64,000 nucleotides of DNA, from NCBI GenBank assembly GCA_900299255.1, contig OMJB01000078.1, positions 1-64,000 of the forward strand, read 5' to 3'. The notes beneath the pieces were generated by a model. It saw only the letters and a list, made by a program, of their open reading frames with translations, had not been told where the DNA came from and searched no databases. Source of the stretch: Sphingobacteriales bacterium. GTDB taxonomy: Bacteria; Bacteroidota; Bacteroidia; Chitinophagales; Chitinophagaceae. Shown here one piece after another: positions 1 to 9,074 of this stretch (within the stretch, counting starts at the first letter, position 1; every line of letters begins with the position of its first letter). The translations under genes were made by a program, and so were the position numbers.

Positions 1-549
1 TGCCATTTCCTGTATAATATCCAGATCACGCAGCACCAGCGCATTCTTGGTTATTATGCCCACCGGGTTGCGGTATTCCAGGCAAATCTCCAGCAGCGCC
101 CTTGTGATCTTCAGTTTCCGCTCTATAGGCTGGTAACAGTCGGTGTTGCCGCTAAGCGATAGTGTGGCCGGCTCCCAGTTCTTATTATCAAAAAACTTCC
201 TGAGCAAGGCAGGGGCATTCCTTTTCACCACAATCCGGCTCTCAAAATCCAGCCCGGCACTGTAGCCCCAGTATTCGTGGGTATTGCGGGCGTAGCAGTA
301 CACGCAGCCATGCTCACACCCCTGATAAGGATTTGCCGACCACAGCATACCCACATCGGGGCTTGTTACTTTATTCACCAGTGTCTTGCTATCGTCATAC
401 ACAAACTGAGTTTCGCGGTGTTCGTGCTCCCATTCGTCAATACCTTCAAAATGTTCCTGCACATACTCTCCTTTCAGAAATCTGTTCTTCGGATTGAATT
501 GCGCTCCCCGTCCCTTTTCAAATCGGTTGTTGGGTGTTTGGTTGATCAT
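1..549 (-). CDS. PA0069/SplB-like radical SAM protein, partial (C-terminus outside window)
   Basis: Manual minus-strand translation from CAT at 547-549: MINQTPNNRFEKGRGAQFNPKNRF...GCEHGCVYCYARNTHEYWGYSAGLDFES...; CxxxCxxC-type radical SAM motif; open to the window edge. Confidence 0.85.
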   Translation of the reverse strand, partial: MINQTPNNRFEKGRGAQFNPKNRFLKGEYVQEHFEGIDEWEHEHRETQFVYDDSKTLVNKVTSPDVGMLWSANPYQGCEHGCVYCYARNTHEYWGYSAGLDFESRIVVKRNAPALLRKFFDNKNWEPATLSLSGNTDCYQPIERKLKITRALLEICLEYRNPVGIITKNALVLRDLDIIQEMA

Positions 550-602
550 AAAAAAGTAAAATGCAAAAATTAAAAAGTAAAAATTTCCAGCTCCGGGTTT
601 AG

Positions 603-2066
603 TCAATCGCTTGTATGATAATTGTCTACATCGTTGTAGTCGGGACCGGCATATTCGTAATAAACCTCATCGGCATCTTTGGGTAGAGGTGGTGGTTCCC
701 TGCGCCTGATCACAATTTTCCTTGGCTCACCGGGCGCCTCATCATCTTCCAGCAAGTGTTTGTTTTTCACCTGGCCGTCTTTTACTATCATATCCTTTAC
801 CGAGCCAAAACCAATTGCATCCTTCATCACAAAAGGGCTGAACAACTCATTGCCACGCCGCACGATGTTCTTTTGATCATACATATCTTTTATCTCGTAC
901 ACCACTTTGCGCAACACATCCTTCTTCAGCCGGTTATCAAACAGACTATACTGCATAACCGAATCTTTCACAAACGACTGCACAACGACTGTAAGATTTG
1001 TGGTACCGGGATTGAACAGGCAGCCCGGGCTGCGGCCACTTTCAAAATGAGCGATACGCTCCTGAATGTAACCCCTCAGTTCATTGGCATCCTGCACCGG
1101 ATCTGGCATCTTTACTGCTGCCTCCCACTTAGTGCCATCCCGGTAGCGGATAGCAAATGTTACCTCCTTGCAAAACAAGCCGCCCTTCACCATACGCTGC
1201 TCCAGCCTAGTGCACAACGCTATCAGCATAGACTCCAGCTGCTGTCGGTCCTGACTCTGCCGGCGGCTCAGGGTGCGGGTGGCGCTCATAGTGCGGTTCT
1301 CTGCCCTGTTGTACATATCCACCTCGCCAAAGTTGAGCCTGCGGTGCCAGTACTCACCCACCACACCACCAAACACTTTGCGTAACACTGCTGCCGACGA
1401 ATGCCGCATCTCCAGCGGACTGTTGATGCCCGACTTGCGCAGCCGCTGTTCATTGGCGCTGGCTATACCCGGCAGGTCCTGCAGTTTCATTTTAGCCAGG
1501 TGCTCATCAATATTGTCTGGTGTAATGATCACCAGCCCATCCGGCTTCTGCAATTCAGTACCCACCTTTGCCAGAAACGAATTGGGCGCAATGCCTATAG
1601 AGCATTTTAAGTAATCATACTTTGCAGCTATATCAGCCTTGATCTGGTAGGCAAGAGAGGTGAGGTCTTTGTATACCAGTGTATAAGAATGGAAATTGCA
1701 AACCGCCTCATCTATGCTTTTGGGAATCACATCGTCGCAGTAGCTGCGCAGAATGTTCATGATGTCTACATGAATCTGACGGTACCATGCAGGATGGGTG
1801 GTAATCGTAATCATATCCGGGCAAAGCACCCGGCAGTCTCCCAGCCTCATGCCTGTTTTTACGCCCATGCGCTTCGCCTCCACCGATGCTGCTATCACAG
1901 CCGCGTTCGGGCCATCGTATGTAAGCACGCCCAGCGGCTTGCCCCTCAGCTCAGGGTGCCGCTGCTGTTCGCAACTGGCAAAGTAGCTGTTCATATCTAT
2001 ATACATGACCAGCGGCTCCAGCCTGGCAACAGTAGAATTCCTGAAATAATCACCTGTATGTTTCAT
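603..2066 (-). CDS. Y-family DNA polymerase (DinB/UmuC-like); the start may be 2006 (MYIDMNSYFASCEQQ)
   Basis: YIDMNSYFASCEQQ, SIDEA and CSIGIAPNSFLAKVGTELQKPDG motifs of Y-family polymerases. Confidence 0.9.
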   Translation of the reverse strand: MKHTGDYFRNSTVARLEPLVMYIDMNSYFASCEQQRHPELRGKPLGVLTYDGPNAAVIAASVEAKRMGVKTGMRLGDCRVLCPDMITITTHPAWYRQIHVDIMNILRSYCDDVIPKSIDEAVCNFHSYTLVYKDLTSLAYQIKADIAAKYDYLKCSIGIAPNSFLAKVGTELQKPDGLVIITPDNIDEHLAKMKLQDLPGIASANEQRLRKSGINSPLEMRHSSAAVLRKVFGGVVGEYWHRRLNFGEVDMYNRAENRTMSATRTLSRRQSQDRQQLESMLIALCTRLEQRMVKGGLFCKEVTFAIRYRDGTKWEAAVKMPDPVQDANELRGYIQERIAHFESGRSPGCLFNPGTTNLTVVVQSFVKDSVMQYSLFDNRLKKDVLRKVVYEIKDMYDQKNIVRRGNELFSPFVMKDAIGFGSVKDMIVKDGQVKNKHLLEDDEAPGEPRKIVIRRREPPPLPKDADEVYYEYAGPDYNDVDNYHTSD

Positions 2067-2365
2067 ACAGCCTCTAAAAAATGAAACATGATCATTTCTG
2101 ATTTAAAGGCTTCTGCCAAATTCCAGAAATAATCACTTTTCTACATTATCAGGCTAAGATAGGGCTATTTTGTCAATTTTATTGGAATAACGCTTGTGAT
2201 TTCAATTTTTTGGGAATTATTCTTCCAGTAGCACCCGAATGCCTTCACACGGAGACTTGTCAACTTGTAAATATGTAAACAAAACAGCACGCGATTACGG
2301 CTGAGCACACAAATGAAGCAGCAACAGGACGTAATAGGATCAAAATAATGAGTGATACCAGAATA

Positions 2366-2728
2366 CTAGGCTACTATTGCATAAACTCCGTCCATTTTGA
2401 ACAGAATGCCCGTTTCCAGCTTGAAACTGGCATTGATTTTGTAGTTGCCTTCATGCTCCTTCCAACCTATGGTTATGTGGGGCTGAATATCGGGGGTGAT
2501 GAGCTGCAGAAACTTTACATTGCCCGCCACACTGAGCACCAGGCTCTGATTGAGCACACCCTGTGTAAGCTCTTTTACCATCTCCATCATACATACACCA
2601 GGTACTACAGGATGGCCGGGAAAGTGCCCGCTGAAGATATCATGGTCAGCATTGAACACTATCCGGCAACTGTACTGGTTGTCGGACTGTTGTATGTCGT
2701 GGGTTGTATAAAAATCGTTGTGGAGCAA
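2366..2728 (-). CDS. FabZ-like hotdog-fold 3-hydroxyacyl-ACP dehydratase family protein
   Basis: GHFPGHPVVPGVCMMEMV motif typical of FabZ/FabA-like hotdog proteins. Confidence 0.8.
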   Translation of the reverse strand: MLHNDFYTTHDIQQSDNQYSCRIVFNADHDIFSGHFPGHPVVPGVCMMEMVKELTQGVLNQSLVLSVAGNVKFLQLITPDIQPHITIGWKEHEGNYKINASFKLETGILFKMDGVYAIVA

Positions 2729-2771
2729 GTAAGTAAAAATAAACTATTAAATACGCACAAAACGCCCGCCA

Positions 2772-3731
2772 CTATGCAGTGGCAGCCGGTTTGAAATTTT
2801 CTTTAAAAATAGAAATCAGGTCTGAACTTACCATTCTTGATGCCACATCGATCATGTTGCGGAACGCCCACGCATGAGCTATTCCATGGCTGATGATCAC
2901 CGGAGCATTGATACCCAAAATAGGTGTTCCGCCATAGTTCTCAAAATTAAAATTCTCAAGGAACGGATCATCAAAACCCTTCTGCACTTTGAAAATATCG
3001 TAGACAGATTCGGCCATTTTCAAAGCCACATTGCCTACAAAGCCTTCACACACTATCACTTCGGCCTTATCCAGAAACAGGTCGCGGCCTTCTACGTTGC
3101 CAACGAAATTGACACCCGGCGTTTCTTTAAGCAAAGGGTAGGTAGCCTGACAGAGCAGATTGCCCTTGCCTTCTTCCTCTCCTATATTGAGTAAAGCCAC
3201 ACGCGGATTATCTATATTATGCACATAGCGGGCATATAATGAGCCCATCTGTGCAAACTGTACCAGATGCTCCGGCTTACAATCGGCATTGATACCTGAA
3301 TCGAGCAGGCAATTGAACTTGCTATCAAGGCGAGGCATGGGCGTACCAATTGTGGGACGCTGCACACCATCGATGGCTTTTACAGAAAACAGAGCGCCAA
3401 CCAGCATTGCCCCGGTATTGCCGGCACTGATAAACGCATCAATTTTGCCTTTCTGCAGCATACCAAATCCTACAGCTATGCTTGAATTCTGTTTTTCTTT
3501 GAGTGCCTTGGTAGGATGCTCGTGCATACCAATAACCTCAGGTGCCTCAATAAAGGAATAACGACTGCTGTAGTCAGTTAATGAAGCGAGGTCGGCGGCG
3601 GCCAGCTCAGCATTACCAATAAGAACCAGATGCAATGATGAATCAGGCACCTGGTCGAAAAACTTTTTTACACCTTTAACAGCTTCGGAGGGAGCATAAT
3701 CTCCCCCCATTATATCAAGCCCTATCTTCAT
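2772..3731 (-). CDS. plsX: Phosphate acyltransferase PlsX
   Basis: MKIGLDIMGGDYAP...GNTGAMLVGA...NADCKPE; downstream of rpmF as commonly seen. Confidence 0.95.
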   Translation of the reverse strand: MKIGLDIMGGDYAPSEAVKGVKKFFDQVPDSSLHLVLIGNAELAAADLASLTDYSSRYSFIEAPEVIGMHEHPTKALKEKQNSSIAVGFGMLQKGKIDAFISAGNTGAMLVGALFSVKAIDGVQRPTIGTPMPRLDSKFNCLLDSGINADCKPEHLVQFAQMGSLYARYVHNIDNPRVALLNIGEEEGKGNLLCQATYPLLKETPGVNFVGNVEGRDLFLDKAEVIVCEGFVGNVALKMAESVYDIFKVQKGFDDPFLENFNFENYGGTPILGINAPVIISHGIAHAWAFRNMIDVASRMVSSDLISIFKENFKPAATA

Positions 3732-3764
3732 TAACTGAAAATATTAAGTTATGGATGTGAGATA

Positions 3765-3980
3765 TTATACTGCCGGATCAACGCCGGTTTCTAACGCTGC
3801 ACCCTTGTCGATCACAGTTTTACCGCGATAAACCAGTTTACCTTCAGACCAATGCGCACGGTGGCGGAGATGCGTTTCGCCAGTTGTCTGGTCAACGCTC
3901 CAAGTTTCAGCAGTTGCTTTGTAATGTGTACGACGTTTTGCGCCTCTTTGCTGAGAGTGTCGTCTTTTTGGATTTGGCAT
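3765..3980 (-). CDS. rpmF: 50S ribosomal protein L32
   Basis: [22 protein letters not shown]; context DUF177-rpmF-plsX. Confidence 0.96.
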   Translation of the reverse strand: MPNPKRRHSQQRGAKRRTHYKATAETWSVDQTTGETHLRHRAHWSEGKLVYRGKTVIDKGAALETGVDPAV

Positions 3981-4007
3981 TTTACTTTATTTATATTGGT
4001 TAAATAC

Positions 4008-4580
4008 TTACTTATTTTTCGGTTTTACCTTTTTACTTTTCTCCACCCTGATGTTCTCCAGTCCTTTCCACAATGGGTTTCTGGTTGTATCCGGCACTTC
4101 TGCCAGTTTCTCCAAAAGGCTCAAGGCCTGAGGATTACAACCTGATTCGCCATTCTCCAGATCGGGATGGATATGCTGAATTGGCACACTGAGCATCAAA
4201 AACTCATACAGCCAGTTACTGATATCTATCACTGTCTCACTACGCGGTATAAACACTACATCATCCTCTTCATCTATCTGTTCCGCATCTTCTCCCAGCA
4301 ACTTTATCAGCAGGTCGAATTCATCCCAAAGCCTGAGTTTGAACTCATCGCCGCATCTGTCGCAGGGCACTGTAACATATCCGTCTATGTCGAAATGCAG
4401 CATAAAAAAACTATCATGCTTATCAAACCCTAGGGTTATTTTGGCATTCCAGTCTTTGAAACTGTCGACCCCTTCGCGCTCAGCCATGAAACGATTGTCA
4501 ATATCGTACTCATAGGTGTGTGGTCCGGGTTTAAGTCCCTGCCAGGCTATTTCATATTCCCGGTTATGTTTCATACCCAA
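4008..4580 (-). CDS. DUF177/YceD family protein
   Basis: VPCDRCGDEF cysteine motif; position upstream of rpmF. Confidence 0.85.
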   Translation of the reverse strand: MGMKHNREYEIAWQGLKPGPHTYEYDIDNRFMAEREGVDSFKDWNAKITLGFDKHDSFFMLHFDIDGYVTVPCDRCGDEFKLRLWDEFDLLIKLLGEDAEQIDEEDDVVFIPRSETVIDISNWLYEFLMLSVPIQHIHPDLENGESGCNPQALSLLEKLAEVPDTTRNPLWKGLENIRVEKSKKVKPKNK

Positions 4581-4644
4581 TCAGCCCAATTACTCTTCTT
4601 CAAATACTGTTACCTGCAAGCCTTCAGAGCGATTATCAGGGGTG

Positions 4645-4652
4645 CAAAGGTA
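4645..4652 (-). promoter_or_regulatory. Bacteroidota-type -7 box (TACCTTTG) upstream of DUF177-rpmF-plsX
   Basis: caaaggta on + strand = TACCTTTG on -; matches TAnnTTTG. Confidence 0.5.
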
Positions 4653-4668
4653 GCAAAAAAAGTTGTTA

Positions 4669-5571
4669 TTACATCAATTTATTTCGCTTGAGCAAAAATG
4701 CATGCAATACCTCGTCTACCGGTTTTGATAGGTCAACCGAGAGCCTGTCTATCTGGTACTGGTGGCATTTATTTTCGATCATCTGCTGAAAATCGCGCAT
4801 TTCATTTATATATCTATCTTTTATCTGATGCGGCTGGAGTTTTATCCGCTCACCGGTCTCCATATCCACAAACTCATATGGGCGATTCTCAAATTCAAAT
4901 TCAAGTTCCTGCGTACCGTCCACTACATGAAACAAAATAACCTCATGCTTATTGTATTTCAGGTGCTGGATTGCTGAGAACAACTCCTCGATATCGGCGG
5001 CATCATCCATCATATCGCTGAATATAACGATAAGTGAACGCTTGTGCATCTGCTCTGCAACCAGATGAAGGGCTTTGGCAGCACCGGTGACTTTATTTTC
5101 TGAATTGAGGTTGAGCACACGCTGCAGCTCTTTCATGATCATCCGGTAATGGCTGTGCGTGGACCGGCAATCTGAAAAATAGGTAACCTTCTCATCGAAC
5201 AGTGCCAATGCAGTAGCATCGAGCTGGCGCTTGAGCAACTGGGTAAGGCTGGCTGCCGCAACACATGAAAATTGCAGTTTACTCAGCTTTTTCTCGTCTT
5301 TAGGGAACTGCATAGACGACGAAGTATCGATGACCAGGCAGCACCGGAGGTTTGTTTCTTCCTCAAACCGCTTAACAAACAATTTATCGGTGCGACCGAA
5401 CACACGCCAGTCTATGTGGCGCATTGGGTCGCCCTGATTGTAGAGGCGATGCTCTGCGAACTCAACTGAAAAGCCATGAAATGGGCTTTTGTGCAAACCA
5501 ATAATAAAACCCTCGACCACCTGCCGTGCTAAAAGTTCCAGGTTATCGTTGATTGGCTTTTGAAGGATCAT
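4669..5571 (-). CDS. DUF58 domain-containing protein (likely start 5571, MILQKPINDNLELLARQ)
   Basis: FAEHRLYNQGDPMRHIDWRVFGRTDKLFVKRFEEETNLRCCLVIDTSSSM; the 5' extension in the ORF track is not protein-like. Confidence 0.9.
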   Translation of the reverse strand: MILQKPINDNLELLARQVVEGFIIGLHKSPFHGFSVEFAEHRLYNQGDPMRHIDWRVFGRTDKLFVKRFEEETNLRCCLVIDTSSSMQFPKDEKKLSKLQFSCVAAASLTQLLKRQLDATALALFDEKVTYFSDCRSTHSHYRMIMKELQRVLNLNSENKVTGAAKALHLVAEQMHKRSLIVIFSDMMDDAADIEELFSAIQHLKYNKHEVILFHVVDGTQELEFEFENRPYEFVDMETGERIKLQPHQIKDRYINEMRDFQQMIENKCHQYQIDRLSVDLSKPVDEVLHAFLLKRNKLM

Positions 5572-5605
5572 GTTGTGGTTTGGGGGCTGGGAAATTAGAA
5601 TTTGG

Positions 5606-5662
5606 TCCCGATAGTTATCGGGAGGGAATTTGGTTTTGTGTTTAAACCCGATAGTTAGCGGG
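5606..5662. repeat. Two tandem near-palindromic units (TCCCGATAGTTATCGGGAGG and CCCGATAGTTAGCGGGAGG)
   Basis: Read directly at 5606-5625 and 5647-5664, each followed by GAATTT. Confidence 0.7.
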
Positions 5663-5779
5663 AGGAATTTAGTTTCTTTCAAAAGTAAAGAAATAAAAGT
5701 AAAGGAATCATTAAAAGTAATGAAGGGCACTTTTATTGAATTCTTAATTTTTATTTTATTTTTACATAAAGTACTTCCC

Positions 5780-6118
5780 ATGAGTTATTTACTTCTGTTT
5801 TCCCTGCCGCAGTTTATTATGGACCAGTTTCAGGAGCATAAGGCGCTGCTGATTTTTATAGGTATGGGCATGATAGCCGGACTGGTGGCACAGCTAGTGC
5901 TGCCAGGCAGAGGGTTTGGGGTACTGGGTACTATAGGAATAGGCACAGCAGGGTTATGGCTTGGCAGCCATTTTTTGATGCCGCACATGGACTTCATTGA
6001 AGATCACCTTTTCAGAAAACTGGCTTCTGCAATTGTTGCCGCCATGGTTATTTCAGTGGTTATAAACCTGACACGCGGCGGTGAAGACAAAGACCTGACA
6101 CACTGGAGGGACCGGTAA
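5780..6118 (+). CDS. Small multi-TM membrane protein, GlsB/YeaQ/YmgE-like
   Basis: Starts MSYLLLFSLPQFIMDQF; hydrophobic helices with GMIAGLVAQLVLPGRGFGVLGTIGIG. Confidence 0.6.
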   Translation: MSYLLLFSLPQFIMDQFQEHKALLIFIGMGMIAGLVAQLVLPGRGFGVLGTIGIGTAGLWLGSHFLMPHMDFIEDHLFRKLASAIVAAMVISVVINLTRGGEDKDLTHWRDR

Positions 6119-6245
6119 AAATATGGAGCTACAGAGGCAGTAAACTGAAAAATCCCCCACTTTTTTTTCAAATTTGTGAAATGGCGCAACTGCTTGATTT
6201 TTATCAAATTTGACCAGCAAAATCCCCCATTAACTTCACCAATTT

Positions 6246-6473
6246 ATGGACTGCCATTTGTGGATTGAAACAATGCAAAGCAGTTGGTTACAAGACACAA
6301 AAACCCATGAACAACAATACTTAGTCACAATTGATTACAGTTATTTTCTAGACAAAAGAGTGATCAGGGAATACCGCTCTTGGCTTGATTCTAATTCTGT
6401 AAGTGACACAATATATATACTTACCAATAAAAGAATGAAGATTCTGTCAAGGAATTATTCTACTTACTGCTAA
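6246..6473 (+). CDS. Hypothetical short ORF (75 aa), AT-rich islet
   Basis: ORF only; no recognised family. Confidence 0.3.
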   Translation: MDCHLWIETMQSSWLQDTKTHEQQYLVTIDYSYFLDKRVIREYRSWLDSNSVSDTIYILTNKRMKILSRNYSTYC

Positions 6474-6543
6474 TTTTCAGGAAATTTCTCTTTTCGTTTC
6501 ACCTGATAAATCGCGTTGCACTTCGTTCAAAAAGAACCCTAAT

Positions 6544-7722
6544 TTAGCTAAAGGCATTGATACCCGTAACATCCATTCCGGTGATGAGCAGGTGGATGTC
6601 GTGGGTGCCTTCATAGGTAACAACGGATTCGAGGTTCATCATGTGGCGCATAATGCTGAACTCGCCGGTGATACCCATGCCTCCGAGTATCTGGCGGGCT
6701 TCGCGGCTCACTTTGAGTGCTATGTCACAGCTGTTGCGCTTGGCCATAGAAATCTGTGCAGGTGTGGCGCGGTCATCGTTGCGGAGGACACCCAGGCGCC
6801 AGTTGAGCAACTGAGATTTAGTGATCTCAGTGATCATTTCGGCCAGTTTCTTCTGGGTAAGCTGGAAGCCTGCAATAGGCTTGCCAAACTGTATGCGCTG
6901 TTTTGCATAGCGGAGGGCTGTATCGTAGCAATCCATAGCGCACCCCAGCGCACCCCAGGCTATACCGTAGCGGGCACTAGACAAGCAACCGAGCGGACCT
7001 TTGAGCCCTTTGACACCTGGGAAGATATTTTCTTTGGGAACCTTAACATTGTCGAACACCAACTCACCAGTAGCAGACGCACGAAGAGACCATTTGCCAT
7101 GCGTTTCGGGAGTGGAGAAACCTTCCATGCCACGCTCCACAATCATGCCGTAGATATCGCCTTTCTCGTCCTTGGCCCAAACAACAGCGATGTCGGCAAA
7201 AGGAGCGTTTGAAATCCACATTTTAGAGCCATTGAGAATGACGTGGCTGCCAGCATCTTTGAAGTTGCTGAGCATTCCGGCAGGATTAGAACCGTGGTCT
7301 GGCTCAGTGAGGCCAAAACAACCCATGAGTTCGCCTGTTGCCAGTTTTGGCAGGTATTTCATCTTCTGCTCTTCACTGCCATACTTGTATATTGGGAACA
7401 TAACCAGTGAGCCCTGAACTGATGCTGTAGACCTGACGCCTGAATCGCCGCGCTCCAGCTCCTGCATCATGATACCGTAAGTGATATAATCGAGGCCCGG
7501 GCCACCGTATTTCTGAGGGATAAACGGCCCAAAACAGCCCTGTTCACCTAGGCCCTTTATAATCTGTGTTGGGAATTCGGCATTCTGAGCGTATTCTTCA
7601 ATTATAGGGGAAATCTCTTTCTTTACGTAAGCCCTTACCGAGTCGCGGATCAGTTTCTGTTCGTCTGTCAAAAGTTCATCTAAAAGGTAATAATCGGGAT
7701 GTTGATAAAGATCCTTTTCCAT
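6544..7722 (-). CDS. Acyl-CoA dehydrogenase, glutaryl-CoA dehydrogenase-like
   Basis: LTEPDHGSNPAGM, RIQFGKPIAGFQL, ARQILGGMGITGEFSIMRHMMNLESVVTYEGTHDIHLL. Confidence 0.9.
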   Translation of the reverse strand: MEKDLYQHPDYYLLDELLTDEQKLIRDSVRAYVKKEISPIIEEYAQNAEFPTQIIKGLGEQGCFGPFIPQKYGGPGLDYITYGIMMQELERGDSGVRSTASVQGSLVMFPIYKYGSEEQKMKYLPKLATGELMGCFGLTEPDHGSNPAGMLSNFKDAGSHVILNGSKMWISNAPFADIAVVWAKDEKGDIYGMIVERGMEGFSTPETHGKWSLRASATGELVFDNVKVPKENIFPGVKGLKGPLGCLSSARYGIAWGALGCAMDCYDTALRYAKQRIQFGKPIAGFQLTQKKLAEMITEITKSQLLNWRLGVLRNDDRATPAQISMAKRNSCDIALKVSREARQILGGMGITGEFSIMRHMMNLESVVTYEGTHDIHLLITGMDVTGINAFS

Positions 7723-7753
7723 GTTTTGTTAAAGTTGGTATGAAAATGTGGCG

Positions 7754-7761
7754 CAAAGGTA
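7754..7761 (-). promoter_or_regulatory. -7 box TACCTTTG upstream of the acyl-CoA dehydrogenase
   Basis: caaaggta on + strand. Confidence 0.45.
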
Positions 7762-8084
7762 GCATTTTTGGCATATTGGTATAATTTTGCACCACAGTTG
7801 AGCAATTTATCCCCCACCTTTCTTATGATTATTGGCGTATAGTAAAAATTCATAAACGCCAGAAACAAGGACTACAGCCGATTTCAGGTTCAGAGCCTTA
7901 GTGAGGTATAAATTGTTAAAAATTTTAAGCATTTGTGGAACAGTATTTGTGCCTATAATATTTATTGACAATAATTGAAAAAGATTAGACGTTGGGGGTA
8001 AATTATACGTCTAATAATATAGGAAGCCGGAAGAAAGAATAAAGAACAGATTTAAGACATCAGCAAAAAAAACAATAAATAAAT

Positions 8085-8942
8085 ATGAGGCAGTTAAAAA
8101 TTGCCACCCAGATTACGAACAGGGATTCGCAGGCGGTAGAGAAGTACTTACAGGAAATCAGTAAGATATCTATGATTACGCCAGAGGAAGAAACCACGCT
8201 TGCCCAGAAAATACACATGGGCGACCAGCGAGCGCTGGAAAAGCTGGTAAAATCGAATCTCCGTTTCGTAGTGTCAGTGGCCAAACAGTATCAACATCAG
8301 GGACTATCCCTGAGTGACCTGATTAATGAGGGTAACCTGGGTCTCATTAAGGCGGCACAACGCTTTGATGAAACCAAGGGTTTTAAATTCATTTCATACG
8401 CAGTATGGTGGATCAGGCAGTCTATACTGCAGGCTTTGGCAGAACAGGGAAGGCTTGTACGCCTGCCACAGAATAAAATAGGCACCTACAACAAAGCGAA
8501 TAAGGCTTTTATAGCTTTTGAACAGGAGAACGAACGTGAACCATCGACCGAGGAGCTGGCAGACATACTGGATATGAGCGAGACCGAGGTGACCAATATC
8601 TTCACAAGCAATACTAGGCACACATCGCTGGACGCACCTGTGCATGAAGCTGAAGATGTGGCGATGGGCGACCTGCTACCGGGTAGCAGCGATACTGACG
8701 ACGATGTGATGAAGGACTCTCTGCGCAACGAGATCAAGAGGATACTGAAATCGCTGAGCATACGTGAGGCTGAGATACTTGCTGCCTACTTTGGGCTGGA
8801 AGGGGATAACGGGCCGAGCATTGAAGAAATAGGTGAAAAATACGACCTGACCAAGGAACGCATACGCCAGATTAAGGAGCGTGCAATAAAACGCCTGCAG
8901 AAAGCCAGGTACAGCAATGCACTGAAAGTTTATTTGGGATAA
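8085..8942 (+). CDS. rpoD: Primary RNA polymerase sigma factor (sigma-70 family)
   Basis: LVKSNLRFVVSVAKQYQHQGLSLSDLINEGNLGLIKAAQRFDETKGFKFISYAVWWIRQSILQAL; C-terminal region-4 HTH. Confidence 0.95.
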   Translation: MRQLKIATQITNRDSQAVEKYLQEISKISMITPEEETTLAQKIHMGDQRALEKLVKSNLRFVVSVAKQYQHQGLSLSDLINEGNLGLIKAAQRFDETKGFKFISYAVWWIRQSILQALAEQGRLVRLPQNKIGTYNKANKAFIAFEQENEREPSTEELADILDMSETEVTNIFTSNTRHTSLDAPVHEAEDVAMGDLLPGSSDTDDDVMKDSLRNEIKRILKSLSIREAEILAAYFGLEGDNGPSIEEIGEKYDLTKERIRQIKERAIKRLQKARYSNALKVYLG

Positions 8943-9074
8943 GTAAGGTGAGAGTGAGAGCGAAGAGCGACAAAGATAAAGTGAGAGTGCGTGTTTGAGT
9001 GTGGTTTGGTAATGAAAGAATAGGCAGTTTCAAATGTTTTGAAGCTGACTGTTTTTTTTGCTGACACACAACTA

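Noticed and set aside
756-1985. Plus-strand ORFs of 209, 131 and 113 aa opposite the Y-family polymerase
   Set aside because: Antisense to a clearly conserved CDS; composition (His/Gln/Leu-rich) typical of shadow ORFs.
8943-9010. GAGAGTGAG-rich tract after rpoD as a terminator or repeat element
   Set aside because: Low-complexity purine-rich sequence without a convincing stem or period.
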